Source: Desulfobulbaceae bacterium
GTDB lineage: Bacteria > Desulfobacterota > Desulfobulbia > Desulfobulbales > Desulfobulbaceae
Assembly (NCBI GenBank): GCA_003508005.1
Contig: DNUE01000004.1
Coordinates: 1-37,913, forward strand
DNA length: 37,913 bases
Reading direction: 5' to 3'
The stretch's first letter is position 1; each line of letters begins with the position of its first letter. The notes under the pieces are model-generated. The model searched no databases and was not told the origin of the DNA. It was given only the letters and a program-made list of their open reading frames with translations. Positions 12,772 through 21,604 of the stretch are shown here, piece after piece. Position numbers and translations under genes: made by a program.

Positions 12772-13839
12772 TTCCTCTTCCATCTTCCGCAGTTCGTCCA
12801 AAAAAACCTCCAGCAATCGCTCTTCCGGCACCTTCTTGATGATCTTCCCCTTTTTGAAGATGATCCCGACGCCGTTGCCACCGGCAATGCCGATATCGGC
12901 CTCCCGGGCCTCACCCGGGCCGTTGACCACGCAGCCCATCACCGCTACCTTCAGTCTGCTGCGCATGGTCTGCAGGTGCTGCTCCACGGCCTCGGCCAAA
13001 GGAAACAGGTCGATGCGCGTCCGGCCGCAGGTCGGGCAGGAAATCAACTCCGGCCCCCGCTCCCGGATGCGGAGTGCGCGCAGCAGCTCATAGCCCACGC
13101 GCACCTCCTCCACCGGGTCCCGGGTCAGTGAAATGCGGAGTGTGTCGCCGATGCCCTCGAAAAGGAGAATCCCTAAGGCCACGCTGGACTTGACCGTGCC
13201 GGCAATCAGGCCGCCGGCCTCGGTGACGCCGATGTGCAGGGGGTAGTCGGTCCTTTCCGCCAGCAACCGGTAGCCGGCAATGGTGGTCAGCACGTCCGAG
13301 GACTTGATGGAGATCTTCAGTTCCTCGAAGCCGAGGTTTTCCACCAGACGGACGTTGCGCACGGCGCTTTCGATCAGGGCGGTGGGGTTGTCCGGCGTAG
13401 GGTAGCCGTACCGGCGCAGCAGGTCCTTCTCGATGGAGCCGGAGTTGACCCCGACCCGGATGGGCACCCGGTGCACCCTGGCTGCCGTCACCACCTTGGC
13501 CAGCTTCTTCGCGCCGCCGATATTGCCCGGATTGATGCGGATGCCCTGCGCTCCGTTTTCCATGGCTACCACGGCCAGGCGCCAGTCAAAGTGGATATCG
13601 GCGATCAGGGGGATGGTGATCCCGGCGCGGATCTTCGCGATGGCTGCGGCTGCCTCCAGATCGGGCACCGCTACCCGGATCAGGTCGCAGCCCGCCGCCG
13701 CAAGCTGCCCGATCTGGGCAATGGTCCGCTCGGTGTCCGCGGTGTCGGTATTGGTCATGGACTGCACCGCAATGGGCGCACCGCCGCCGATGGGGATATC
13801 GCCGACCCGGATCTGCCTGGTTTTTCTGCGCGTGATCAT
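12745..13839 (-). CDS. ispG: 4-hydroxy-3-methylbut-2-en-1-yl diphosphate synthase (IspG/GcpE)
   Basis: The 364-residue enzyme makes HMBPP from MEcPP in the MEP isoprenoid pathway, using a [4Fe-4S] cluster. The N-terminal TIM barrel opens with RKTRQIRVGDIPIGGG and includes PLIADIHFD and IRINPGNIG; the C-terminal iron–sulfur part has SCPTCGRTRIDL and MGCVVNGPGEA, giving the three cluster cysteines and the conserved Glu. ATG 13839 overlaps the tsaB stop as ATGA; the longer open frame upstream lies inside tsaB and has no typical IspG sequence. The C-terminus ends in an odd poly-Ser tail produced by the 9-bp repeat. dxr upstream in the same operon performs an earlier step of the same pathway. Confidence 0.96.
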   Translation of the reverse strand: MITRRKTRQIRVGDIPIGGGAPIAVQSMTNTDTADTERTIAQIGQLAAAGCDLIRVAVPDLEAAAAIAKIRAGITIPLIADIHFDWRLAVVAMENGAQGIRINPGNIGGAKKLAKVVTAARVHRVPIRVGVNSGSIEKDLLRRYGYPTPDNPTALIESAVRNVRLVENLGFEELKISIKSSDVLTTIAGYRLLAERTDYPLHIGVTEAGGLIAGTVKSSVALGILLFEGIGDTLRISLTRDPVEEVRVGYELLRALRIRERGPELISCPTCGRTRIDLFPLAEAVEQHLQTMRSRLKVAVMGCVVNGPGEAREADIGIAGGNGVGIIFKKGKIIKKVPEERLLEVFLDELRKMEEESSSSSSSS

Positions 13840-14552
13840 CCGTGCTGTCTCATCTGCTGCAGGTTGATTTCCGCCTCGGACTCCCGCACATAGAGAGGCG
13901 CGGCGACCGCCGGGTCCAGCACCCTGCCCGCCGCAAGCAGATGCACCGCCATCAGGCCCACGTGCATGGCTCTGGGCTGGGCAAGATGGTCCGGCAGGAG
14001 GGTGATCTCGTTTCTCCCCGTCCACAGTTCCCTGTACGCGATGGCGCCCGGCCCGACAAGGAGGACCGGTTCCCGGAACGAGTCGAGCAGCCTGGCGGGC
14101 GGCAGCACCACTGGCCGGCTGACTGGTTTGGGCAGACCGTTCTCCTCCATGCGGTAGAAGGCTGCATACACCTCCTGCTTCCTGGCATCGAGCAGGCAAC
14201 AGACGAGTCCCGGGGCCCACGGGCAGGACATTGCCAGGGCGTCCAGGGTCGGCACCCCGAGCAGCGGCTTGCCAGAAGCCATGGCGATGGCCTTGGCTGC
14301 GGCCAGGCCAATGCGCAACCCGGTGAAACTGCCCGGACCATTGCTTACCGCAACAGCGTCAAGATCCTGCCAGACAACTCCTGCTGCCTGCATCGCCCAG
14401 GCCACCGAACCGAGCAGGCGCCGCGAATGGGTGATCTCCTGCTGGATCGAGCATTCCGCGAGAAGCTGGAAACCTGGAGGAGCGCCGCGGGTCAGGCTGA
14501 CGCTGCCGCAACCGGTGGCGGTCTCCAGGGAAAGGATCAGGTGCCCAGCCAC
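13836..14552 (-). CDS. tsaB: tRNA threonylcarbamoyladenosine biosynthesis protein TsaB
   Basis: The 238-residue protein is the ASKHA-fold partner of TsaD in making t6A37 in tRNAs that read ANN codons. LSLETATGCGSVSL near the N-terminus and GPGSFTGLRIGLAAAKA around 72-88 are the family marks, followed by PLLGVPTLDAL. It starts at GTG 14552, 16 bases inside the end of rseP, and overlaps ispG by four bases, so the three genes are tightly coupled. TsaB lacks the metal-binding histidines of TsaD, as here. No clear Shine–Dalgarno precedes the start. Confidence 0.93.
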   Translation of the reverse strand: MAGHLILSLETATGCGSVSLTRGAPPGFQLLAECSIQQEITHSRRLLGSVAWAMQAAGVVWQDLDAVAVSNGPGSFTGLRIGLAAAKAIAMASGKPLLGVPTLDALAMSCPWAPGLVCCLLDARKQEVYAAFYRMEENGLPKPVSRPVVLPPARLLDSFREPVLLVGPGAIAYRELWTGRNEITLLPDHLAQPRAMHVGLMAVHLLAAGRVLDPAVAAPLYVRESEAEINLQQMRQHG

Positions 14553-15625
14553 CGCTGCACGAGCCTGAGGATATCGTTGTAGAAGACAAAGACCATCAGG
14601 GCGGCCAGCAGAAAAATACCCACCTTCTGGCTTGCCTCCATGGTCCAGTTGCTCAGGGGCCGGCGGCGGAGGCCCTCGATGGTCAGGAAGACCAGGTGGC
14701 CGCCGTCCAGCACGGGGATGGGCAGCAGGTTCAGAATCCCGAGGTTCACGCTGAGCAGTCCCATGAAATAGAGGAGGTTCAGCCAGCCGGCCTCCATCTG
14801 CTGACCGGCCAGCTCGGCGATCCGGATGGGCCCGCCCAACTCCGAGGCCGGGATCACCCGCTCGATGATCTTGACGATCCCCATGATGGTCAGGTAGATC
14901 AGGTTCCAGGTCTGAACAAAGGCGGCCTTCAGGGCCTCCACCAGGGTCGCTTCCTTGTAGGTGACCCCGTCCATGCGGGTGATGCCGAGCATGTAGCGCT
15001 CGCCCACCTCCTCGCCGAACAGATTCTTTATCTTATCCATGGCCGGCACGGCCTTGATGGTCAGCTGCTCCCCTTCCCGCTCGACCAGCACTTCCACCTC
15101 GCGGCCGCCGCTTTCCCGGATGGAGTTCGAAACCTGCTCCCAGGAGACGATCTCCCTGCCGTTGATGCGGAGCACCTTGTCGCCGGGCTTGATCCCCGCC
15201 TTTTCCGCCGCCGAGGCCGGGCCCACCTTCCCGATCACCGTGGTGTCCATCGGTTCGGGCAGGCCGGCGAAAAAAAACATTCCGAAAAAAAGGACCACGG
15301 CAAAGAGCAGATTGAAGACCGGCCCGCCGGCAACGATGCCGAACCGCTGCCAGACCGGTTTGTGGGAAAAGGAGTGCGGCTGTTCGGCCAGGGGCACATC
15401 CCCCTCGCCCTGGGTCTCGCCGTACATCTTGACATACCCGCCCAGCGGAAAGGCGCTGATCAGGTACTCGGTCTCTCCCCACTTCCGGCTTACGACCCTG
15501 TTGCCGAAGCCCAGCGAAAACTTGAGCACCCGGACCCCGAACAGCTTGGCAAAGAGAAAATGGCCAAACTCATGCACAAAGACCAGGACGCCGAGAACGA
15601 TAATAAAGGAAATGAGTGAATTCAT
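14537..15625 (-). CDS. rseP: RIP-type zinc metalloprotease RseP (site-2 protease)
   Basis: The 362-residue inner-membrane protease cuts anti-sigma factors or signal peptides inside the membrane. The zinc site HEFGH is at residues 18-22 in the first membrane segment, and the third zinc ligand is in PIPVLDGGH near 308-316. One PDZ domain lies in the middle (VGPASAAEKAGIKPGDKVLRINGREI, split about 130-157), where E. coli RseP has two; single-PDZ forms are common. The last membrane segment ends the protein. It follows dxr with a 10-base gap, an order often seen (dxr–rseP). In envelope stress it would act after a DegS-like protease, but no such partner is in the window. Confidence 0.95.
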   Translation of the reverse strand: MNSLISFIIVLGVLVFVHEFGHFLFAKLFGVRVLKFSLGFGNRVVSRKWGETEYLISAFPLGGYVKMYGETQGEGDVPLAEQPHSFSHKPVWQRFGIVAGGPVFNLLFAVVLFFGMFFFAGLPEPMDTTVIGKVGPASAAEKAGIKPGDKVLRINGREIVSWEQVSNSIRESGGREVEVLVEREGEQLTIKAVPAMDKIKNLFGEEVGERYMLGITRMDGVTYKEATLVEALKAAFVQTWNLIYLTIMGIVKIIERVIPASELGGPIRIAELAGQQMEAGWLNLLYFMGLLSVNLGILNLLPIPVLDGGHLVFLTIEGLRRRPLSNWTMEASQKVGIFLLAALMVFVFYNDILRLVQRWLGT

Positions 15626-15635
15626 GCTCTAGGTA

Positions 15636-16817
15636 TTATCCGCGGCCTGCGCCGCTCTGTTGTTTGTCAGTGATCCGCTCCCGGGCGATGGTCCGGGCCT
15701 GCGCATCGGCGGCAAGGATAGCCTGCAAGTCCATCTCGTCGCCGTTGCTTGCCAGGGAGAGGGTATCGGCCACAACGGTGGCAATATCAAGAAATGCGAG
15801 ACGACCGGCCAGGAAGGCCTCCACCGCTATTTCGTTCGCTGCATTCAGCACCGCCGGCTTGGTCCCGCCCTGAGCCAGGGCGTCAAAGGCCAGCTGCAGT
15901 GCCGGAAACCTGCCATAATCGGGCTTGGCGAAGCTCAGATTGCCGCACTGCGACAGGCTGAGCCGGGAGAGCCCGAGCCCCAGCCGCTCCGGATAGGACA
16001 GAGCATAGGCAATGGGGATGCGCATGTCCGGAATCCCGAGTTGGGCGACCACCGAGCCGTCGATGTATTCCACCAGCGAGTGAACGATGGACTGCGGGTG
16101 CACCACCACGCTGATCCGCTCAGCCTCCACATCAAAAAGCCAGCGGGCCTCGATCACCTCCAGCCCCTTGTTCATCAGGGTCGCCGAATCAATGGAGATC
16201 TTGCGTCCCATGTCCCAGTTGGGATGGGCCAGGGCCTGCGCCGGAGTGACCTCCTGCAGCTCGTCGGTGCCCCTCTCACGGAAAGGCCCGCCCGAGGCGG
16301 TCAAGATGATCCGACTGACATCCTCCCGGCGGCCGGCCTCCAGGGCCTGAAAAATCGCACTGTGCTCGCTGTCGATGGGCAGCAGCCTGACGCCGTGTTC
16401 CTGCACCGCGGTCATGACCAGGTTGCCCGCCATGACCAGGGTTTCCTTGTTCGCCAGACCTATGTCCTTGCCTGCGGCAATGGCCGATAGCGTCGGCAGC
16501 AGGCCCACCGCCCCGACCACCGCCGAGACCAGCATCTCCGCCTCCGGCACGGTAGCCGCCCGGAGGATTCCTTCCGGCCCCCAACAGATCCGGTCCTGAT
16601 CCTCCCGGGGGAGGGCCTCGGCAAGGAGACGGGCCGACTCTTCATCGGCAACGGAAATGCATCCGGGTCGGAATTCCAGCACCTGCCGGTGCAGCTCGGC
16701 GATATTGCCCCCCGCGGCCAGGGCCGCGACCCGGAACCGGCCGGGAAACTGCCGGACCACGGCCAGCACGTTTTTGCCGATGGACCCGGTGGAACCGAGC
16801 AGGGAGATGGTCTTCAT
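15636..16817 (-). CDS. dxr: 1-deoxy-D-xylulose 5-phosphate reductoisomerase
   Basis: This 393-residue enzyme converts DXP to MEP with NADPH, the committed step of the MEP pathway. The NADPH loop LGSTGSIGKN is at residues 6-15, the substrate and metal site includes LPIDSEHSA (about 147-155, with the conserved Asp and Glu) and SIDSATLMNKGLEVIEA is intact, and the C-terminal helical domain has the usual length. It overlaps cdsA by four bases (ATGA) and leads into rseP. The flexible loop over the active site is visible in the middle as GSVVAQLGIPDMRIPIAYAL. Confidence 0.96.
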   Translation of the reverse strand: MKTISLLGSTGSIGKNVLAVVRQFPGRFRVAALAAGGNIAELHRQVLEFRPGCISVADEESARLLAEALPREDQDRICWGPEGILRAATVPEAEMLVSAVVGAVGLLPTLSAIAAGKDIGLANKETLVMAGNLVMTAVQEHGVRLLPIDSEHSAIFQALEAGRREDVSRIILTASGGPFRERGTDELQEVTPAQALAHPNWDMGRKISIDSATLMNKGLEVIEARWLFDVEAERISVVVHPQSIVHSLVEYIDGSVVAQLGIPDMRIPIAYALSYPERLGLGLSRLSLSQCGNLSFAKPDYGRFPALQLAFDALAQGGTKPAVLNAANEIAVEAFLAGRLAFLDIATVVADTLSLASNGDEMDLQAILAADAQARTIARERITDKQQSGAGRG

Positions 16818-17614
16818 CGCAGGAAGCCAGGCAACAGCAGCAGGTAATAGAGGACAGGCCCGGCGATCAGCAGGCTGTCAATCCGGTCCAGCACGCCACC
16901 GTGTCCGAACAGCAACCGCCCGGAATCCTTGACCCCCACCGAACGCTTGATGACGGACTCGGTCAGATCGCCGACAATGCTCACCACCGTCAGCAACAGG
17001 GCGGCCAGCCCGATCAGATAGGGGCTAACCTGCGGCAGGAAATACCAGGCGGTTGCCACTGCGCAGAGCATGCCGGCACAAATTCCGCCTATTGCGCCCT
17101 CCACTGTTTTTTTGGGGCTGATCTGCGGACAGAGCTTATGCCGTCCCAGCGTGCTGCCGATATAGAAGGCGCCCGTGTCGCCGCCGGCGGTGATCGCCGT
17201 CAGGACCAGAAGCCAGCCTTCACCCTGCGGCAGGGAACGGATCAGTACCAGGTGCGCCAGGGAAAAACTGATATACAGTGTCCCCAGGCAGCCGCTGCCG
17301 AAAAAATGCAGGGGGTTGTCAATCCGGGAACTCCGGGCCAGCACCAGCAAAATCAATAGGAACAGGCTGAGAAACAGGGCCCCGAGGATAACCTCCGGCC
17401 GAGCAGTGATAGATGCGGCCACCGGCAGGATGCTGATGACGATTATGAGCGCAGGCATTCCGGGCGCGGGAGACGCCACGGTCATCCGGTAGAATTCGAG
17501 CAGGCCGTAGGACGCGATGCTGAGAATGACCAGCCAGAAGAGGGAGGCAGGGCCGAAAAACAGCAGCGCCAGCCAGAGGGCGGTCATGACCAGGCCAGGG
17601 ACAAGACGCTTCAC
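16814..17614 (-). CDS. cdsA: Phosphatidate cytidylyltransferase
   Basis: The 266-residue membrane enzyme makes CDP-diacylglycerol from phosphatidic acid and CTP, the branch point to all phospholipids. About eight hydrophobic segments span the chain. The CDS signature near the C-terminus is visible as SVGVKDSGRLLFGHGGVLDRIDSLL in two parts (about 224-247), with the Asp residues that bind magnesium; ISPKKTVEG (about 167-175) is the other conserved block. It starts 6 bases after uppS and overlaps dxr by four bases, so translation is coupled. Confidence 0.94.
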   Translation of the reverse strand: MKRLVPGLVMTALWLALLFFGPASLFWLVILSIASYGLLEFYRMTVASPAPGMPALIIVISILPVAASITARPEVILGALFLSLFLLILLVLARSSRIDNPLHFFGSGCLGTLYISFSLAHLVLIRSLPQGEGWLLVLTAITAGGDTGAFYIGSTLGRHKLCPQISPKKTVEGAIGGICAGMLCAVATAWYFLPQVSPYLIGLAALLLTVVSIVGDLTESVIKRSVGVKDSGRLLFGHGGVLDRIDSLLIAGPVLYYLLLLPGFLR

Positions 17615-17620
17615 GGTGGC

Positions 17621-18388
17621 CTACTTGCGGAGCTGGGCGGCAGTTTTGCCGAACCGGCGCTGCCGGCAAGCAAAATCCGCCACTGCTTCAAGGAACTGTT
17701 CCCGGCCGAAATCAGGCCATTTGAGATCGGTAAAATAAAGTTCGGCGTAGGAGGACTGCCAGAGCAGAAAATTGGACAGGCGGTGCTCACCGCTGGTGCG
17801 GATGAACAGATCGGGATCAGGCTGTCCCCGGGTGTACAGATGATCGCTCAACAGGTCCTCGCCAAGGTCGGCCACCGCGAGTTCTCCGGCGACGCACTTG
17901 CCTGCCAGTTCCCGGACCGCCTGCATGATCTCGTTTCTGCTGCCGTAGCTCAGGGCAAGATTGAGGGTCATGGCCGAACAGCCGGCGGTAGCGCTGATCA
18001 CCCCGTCAAGGATCTTGCGCACATCCGCAGGCAGGCGTTCCTGCTGGCCGAGACAGCGCAGGCGGATGTCGTTCTTCAGCATGGTCTCCTGTTCGGACTG
18101 CAGGTAGGACTTGAGCAGGGCCATGAGCCCTTTGACCTCCAGCGGAGGCCGCTTCCAGTTTTCCGTGGAAAAAGCATAGAGGGTGAGATGGCGTACCCCG
18201 ATCTCCCTGGCCGTCTCGACAACCGTGCGGACAGATTTAACGCCTGCCTTGTGCCCATACAGTCGCGGCCGATTCCGCTCTTCGGCCCATCGGCCGTTGC
18301 CATCCATGACAATGGCGACATGGACCGGAACCTGACTGATCTCCAATTTCGGCGCCGCACCCATAACATGCAGGTGAGGAGTCCTCAC
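17621..18388 (-). CDS. uppS: Undecaprenyl diphosphate synthase (cis-prenyltransferase)
   Basis: The enzyme adds isopentenyl units to farnesyl diphosphate to give the C55 lipid carrier for peptidoglycan. MDGNGRWA at about 28-35 contains the catalytic Asp29; later conserved blocks are LYAFSTENWKRP, NLALSYGSRNEI, DLFIRTSGEHRLSNFLLW and YTDLKWPDF-like YFTDLKWPDF. The annotated start at 18388 overlaps the frr stop as ATGA and gives 255 residues; Met9 is an alternative start, about the usual family length. The tail beyond the conserved part is Arg-rich. It stands between frr and cdsA, the typical neighbours. Confidence 0.95.
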   Translation of the reverse strand: MRTPHLHVMGAAPKLEISQVPVHVAIVMDGNGRWAEERNRPRLYGHKAGVKSVRTVVETAREIGVRHLTLYAFSTENWKRPPLEVKGLMALLKSYLQSEQETMLKNDIRLRCLGQQERLPADVRKILDGVISATAGCSAMTLNLALSYGSRNEIMQAVRELAGKCVAGELAVADLGEDLLSDHLYTRGQPDPDLFIRTSGEHRLSNFLLWQSSYAELYFTDLKWPDFGREQFLEAVADFACRQRRFGKTAAQLRK

Positions 18389-18942
18389 ACTTCCATCACT
18401 TCCTTTTCCTTGCCGGCAGCGATCTCATCGATTTTTTTGATAAAATTGTCGGTGAGCTTCTGAGCTTCCTCCTGCATGCGGAACATCTCGTCCTCGGATA
18501 TATCCTTGTCCTTTTTCATGTTCTTCAGGACTTCATTGGTGTCCCGCCGCACATTGCGTACCGCGACCCGAAACTCCTCGGAGATCTTCTTGATCTGCTT
18601 GACCAGGTCCCTTCGCCGCTCTTCGGTCAACTGGGGAATGTTCAGCCGGATCACTTTGCCGTCATTGGCCGGGGTCAGGCCTATGCCGGAGGCAAGGATG
18701 GATTTTTCAATGGCATGGAGCATCTGCGGGTCCCAGGGCTGAATGGCGATCATCCGGCTTTCCGGAATTGTCATGGTGCCGACCTGGTTAAGGGGCAGCC
18801 GCTGGCCATAGGCATCAACGGTAATGTCATCGAGCAGCGCCAGCGAAGCCCTGCCGGTCCTGATCCTGGTCAGGTCGCGCTTCAACGCTTCGATGCTGCT
18901 CCCCATCTTCTCCTTCAGCTGTTCGATTACCTTGCTTGCCAT
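18385..18942 (-). CDS. frr: Ribosome recycling factor
   Basis: The 185-residue factor splits post-termination ribosomes together with EF-G. The three-helix bundle shows in SIEALKRDLTRIRTGRASLALLDDI (split about 16-40) and LTEERRRDLVKQIKK (about 118-132), and the small alpha/beta domain in YGQRLPLNQVGTM and IAIQPWDP. Two or three starts are in frame; ATG 18942 was chosen because GAGGAG lies 5 bases before it, while GTG 18948 and ATG 18945 are too close to that site. It follows pyrH with a gap of 55 bases. Confidence 0.95.
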   Translation of the reverse strand: MASKVIEQLKEKMGSSIEALKRDLTRIRTGRASLALLDDITVDAYGQRLPLNQVGTMTIPESRMIAIQPWDPQMLHAIEKSILASGIGLTPANDGKVIRLNIPQLTEERRRDLVKQIKKISEEFRVAVRNVRRDTNEVLKNMKKDKDISEDEMFRMQEEAQKLTDNFIKKIDEIAAGKEKEVMEV

Positions 18943-18997
18943 CATCACTCCTCAGGCTCTGATTTGCTCTTGCGTCCCTTGCTTCGTAAGGCACCGT

Positions 18998-19708
18998 TCA
19001 GTCGACGGTGATCAGTGTACCCATGTCCTCGCCGGAGGCAACCCTGACGATGTTGCCGGGTTCCGTCATGTTGAACACCAGAATCGGCAATTTTTCCTCC
19101 CGGGCCAGGGAAATAGCAGAGGCATCCATCACCCGCAGGTTCTCCTGCAGGACCTGGTTGTAGGTAAGATGATCGAAGCGGACCGCGTCCGCGTACTTCT
19201 CGGGGTCCTTGTCATAGACGCCATCCACCCGGGTAGCCTTCATGATCACCTTGGCCTCGATCTCCAGGGCCCTGAGCACCGCAGCGGTATCGGTGGTGAA
19301 ATAGGGATTGCCCGTACCGGCGGCACAAATGACCACCCTTCCTTTTTCCAGGTGACGTACAGCGCGCCTCCGGATATAGGGTTCGCAGACGCTGCGCATG
19401 GTAATGGCGGACATGACCCGGGTGACGATCCCCTCACGTTCCAGGCCGTCCTGCACGGCCAGGCTGTTGATGACCGTTGCCAGCATGCCCATGCTGTCGG
19501 CGGTGGAACGATCCATCCCTGTCGCCGCTCCGGCAACGCCACGGAAGATGTTGCCGGCTCCTATGACCAGGGCCACCTGCACATTCCTTTCGTGAACGGT
19601 CTTTATTTCACGGGCGACGAGGTTGATCATGTCCGGACTGATCCCGAACGAGCCCTCGCCCATCAGGGCCTCGCCGCTCAACTTCAGAAGGATGCGATCG
19701 TATTTCAC
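18998..19708 (-). CDS. pyrH: Uridylate kinase
   Basis: The 236-residue enzyme phosphorylates UMP to UDP and belongs to the amino acid kinase fold, forming hexamers. Conserved parts are ILLKLSGEAL at 6-15, VIGAGNIFRG (about 48-57), DSMGMLATVIN (about 71-81), GTGNPYFTTDTAAVLRALE (about 130-148) and KATRVDGVYDKDP. No frameshift or missing block is seen. It lies 86 bases after tsf and before frr in the usual order. Confidence 0.96.
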   Translation of the reverse strand: MKYDRILLKLSGEALMGEGSFGISPDMINLVAREIKTVHERNVQVALVIGAGNIFRGVAGAATGMDRSTADSMGMLATVINSLAVQDGLEREGIVTRVMSAITMRSVCEPYIRRRAVRHLEKGRVVICAAGTGNPYFTTDTAAVLRALEIEAKVIMKATRVDGVYDKDPEKYADAVRFDHLTYNQVLQENLRVMDASAISLAREEKLPILVFNMTEPGNIVRVASGEDMGTLITVD

Positions 19709-19794
19709 TCTCTGTTCTCCGAACCGCGATAGAGCGGCAGGCTGTTCAAAATTCCCGCCTCACGGTGAGGCTGAACGGTGCAGAGGCCTGTGCA

Positions 19795-20388
19795 TCAACC
19801 ACCGATCTGAAACCGCGCGAAACGCTTGATGGAAATGTTTTCGCCCATCTTGCCGATCAGTTCATTCAACAGGTCCTGCACACTCAGGTCGGGATTCTTG
19901 ACATACTTCTGCTCCATGAGGCAGACATCGGCCAGAAACTTGTCAATCTTGCCGGAGATGATCTTGTCGATGATGTTCTCAGGTTTGCCGGACTCAAGGG
20001 CCTGGGCCTTGTAGATCTCACGCTCGCGCGCCACAAGCTCCGCGGGTACATCATCCCGAGTGACGGAAACCGGATTGGAAGCGGCAATGTGCATCGCGAT
20101 ATTTCTGGCAAAGGCCATAAAGTCATCGGTCTTGGCCACGAAGTCGGTCTCGCATCCCACTTCCACCAGGACGCCAAGCTTGCTGCCGGCATGGATATAG
20201 CTCTCGATCACCCCCTGGCTGGTGGCCCGGTCCGCCCGTTTCTGGGCGACGGCCAGCCCCTTCTGCCGCAGCAGGTCAACGGCCTTTTCCATATCGCCGT
20301 TCGTTTCGGCAAGAGCCTTTTTGCAATCCATCATGCCGGCATTGGTCTTATCACGCAGTTCCTTGACCATCTGGCTTGTTATGTTCAC
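19795..20388 (-). CDS. tsf: Elongation factor Ts, short form
   Basis: At 197 residues this is the short EF-Ts found in many bacteria outside the enterics (E. coli 283). It exchanges GDP for GTP on EF-Tu. The N-terminal UBA-like module (VKELRDKTNAGMMDCKKALAE) and the signature ETDFVAKTDDF (about 79-89) are intact, and the C-terminal coiled-coil region is shortened. It follows rpsB after a 182-base spacer that contains a hairpin, which would allow different output of the two genes. Confidence 0.95.
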   Translation of the reverse strand: MNITSQMVKELRDKTNAGMMDCKKALAETNGDMEKAVDLLRQKGLAVAQKRADRATSQGVIESYIHAGSKLGVLVEVGCETDFVAKTDDFMAFARNIAMHIAASNPVSVTRDDVPAELVAREREIYKAQALESGKPENIIDKIISGKIDKFLADVCLMEQKYVKNPDLSVQDLLNELIGKMGENISIKRFARFQIGG

Positions 20389-20523
20389 GGTATACTCCTT
20401 ATGCTCAATATTATCGGAATCACAAAATCAGACACCGGCAAGCTGTGCATCATATTGCTGTGACAGTTGCGGATGGTCAGTGCCTTCACATTTTGCGAGT
20501 TTCTCACGTATCGGATAGAGATG

Positions 20524-20543
20524 AAGGGGCGCACAGGCCCCTT
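20524..20543 (-). other. Stem-loop between rpsB and tsf
   Basis: AAGGGGC and GCCCCTT pair across a six-base loop on both strands, directly after the rpsB stop codon region. There is no T tract, so it is not a full terminator; an attenuator or processing site between rpsB and tsf is likely, as seen in other bacteria. Confidence 0.5.
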
Positions 20544-20570
20544 GCAGAAAACAGAATTACAACGGAAGTC

Positions 20571-21353
20571 TCAGTCAGCGGCTTCCGGAGACTCCTCGTC
20601 CCGTCCATCCATGGACGCTGCCTCCATGGCGGCCTCCATCTCGCCGGCACGAACCGCATCTTCCTCGCCTCGGCTTGCCTTGCCTTCAAGGACTGCTTCG
20701 GAAATCAGGGAGGAGATCAGCCTGATGGAACGGATGGCGTCATCGTTACCGGGGATGAGGTAGTCGATCCCGTCGGGGCTGCAGTTGGTATCGGTCAGGG
20801 CGATGACCGGGATATTCAGCTTTTGCGCCTCGCTGACCGCGATCGCCTCATTCTTCGGGTCCACAATGAACAGGGCGTCGGGCAGGGAACGCATGTTCTT
20901 GATGCCGCCGAGGGTACGCTCGAGCTTTTCGACTTCCTTGTCCATCTTCAGAATTTCCTTCTTGGGGAAGCGGTTGATGGAGCCGTCTTCCTTCATCGAC
21001 TCGATCTTCTTCAGCCGTTCAACGGACTGACGGATGGTCTGAAAGTTGGTCATCATGCCGCCGAGCCAGCGCGAGTTGACATAGGGCATGCCGCAGCGGT
21101 CTGCCTCCTGCTTGATGATATCTTGGGCCTGACGCTTAGTGCCGACAAACAGGACATTGCCGCCGCCGGCGACCTTTTCCTGGGTATACTGGTAGGCCCG
21201 CCGGAAATGGCGCATGGTTGCATCAAGGTTGATGATATAGATGCCGTTGCGCGGACCGTAGATATACGGCTTCATCTTGGGGTTCCACCGTCTGGTCTGG
21301 TGACCGAAATGGAGCCCGGCTTCGAGCATCTGTCGCATTGTTACCTGGGTCAT
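20571..21353 (-). CDS. rpsB: 30S ribosomal protein S2
   Basis: The 260-residue protein binds the back of the 30S subunit. It opens with the usual MLEAGLHFGHQTRRWNPKM pattern and includes IINLDATM, FVGTKRQAQ and PVIALTDTNCSPDGIDYLIPGNDDAIRSI (in two parts). The last 40 residues form an acidic, Ala/Glu-rich tail not found in shorter S2 proteins; its role is unknown. The gene heads the long operon and is preceded by a structured leader. GGAGGAAAC stands just before the ATG. Confidence 0.97.
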   Translation of the reverse strand: MTQVTMRQMLEAGLHFGHQTRRWNPKMKPYIYGPRNGIYIINLDATMRHFRRAYQYTQEKVAGGGNVLFVGTKRQAQDIIKQEADRCGMPYVNSRWLGGMMTNFQTIRQSVERLKKIESMKEDGSINRFPKKEILKMDKEVEKLERTLGGIKNMRSLPDALFIVDPKNEAIAVSEAQKLNIPVIALTDTNCSPDGIDYLIPGNDDAIRSIRLISSLISEAVLEGKASRGEEDAVRAGEMEAAMEAASMDGRDEESPEAAD

Positions 21354-21480
21354 GTTTCCTCCGCTGTGTTTCTGGTTGTTCCTCCATCCCCATGCCCAAT
21401 CCGGCTCGGCCGGACACCAAAGGGCGCGTTCGGGATGTGCGTGTTGTGCCCGGACCGGCAGCCAGCCAGGGCATTAAAAT
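21354..21480 (-). promoter_or_regulatory. Structured rpsB leader, possible S2 autoregulatory region
   Basis: The transcript before rpsB can form stems, including TCCGGC-CGA-GCCGGA (around 21407-21421) and a GCCC…GGGC stem with inner GCCGG/CCGGC bases (around 21451-21476). S2 and EF-Ts operons are often controlled by S2 binding to the leader. No alignment was possible, so this is an inference from position and folding. Confidence 0.4.
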
Positions 21481-21493
21481 AATTTAATCTTTC

Positions 21494-21522
21494 TGTCTAC
21501 CACAGCCCCTGCAAAATATCAA
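21494..21522 (-). promoter_or_regulatory. Candidate promoter of the rpsB operon
   Basis: TTGATA (plus 21517-21522), a 17-base spacer and TAGACA (plus 21494-21499) give a good -35 and a weak -10 box. Position, between a divergent-free gap and the leader, is right for the start of the long operon. A downstream AT-rich run (ATTAAATTATTTTAAT) follows. Confidence 0.35.
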
Positions 21523-21604
21523 GAAAATCCCCTGTTCAGCACCGGGACAGGAGGTATATGCCAAAGAATAGGTGGTAAGCGGCAGCGAGATGCAGAAGGA
21601 ACGC

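Noticed and set aside
13840..14220. Upstream extension of ispG by about 127 codons
   Set aside because: This part lies within tsaB in another frame, is Gly/Ala/Arg-rich and has no IspG similarity; the ATGA overlap at 13836-13839 is the natural start.
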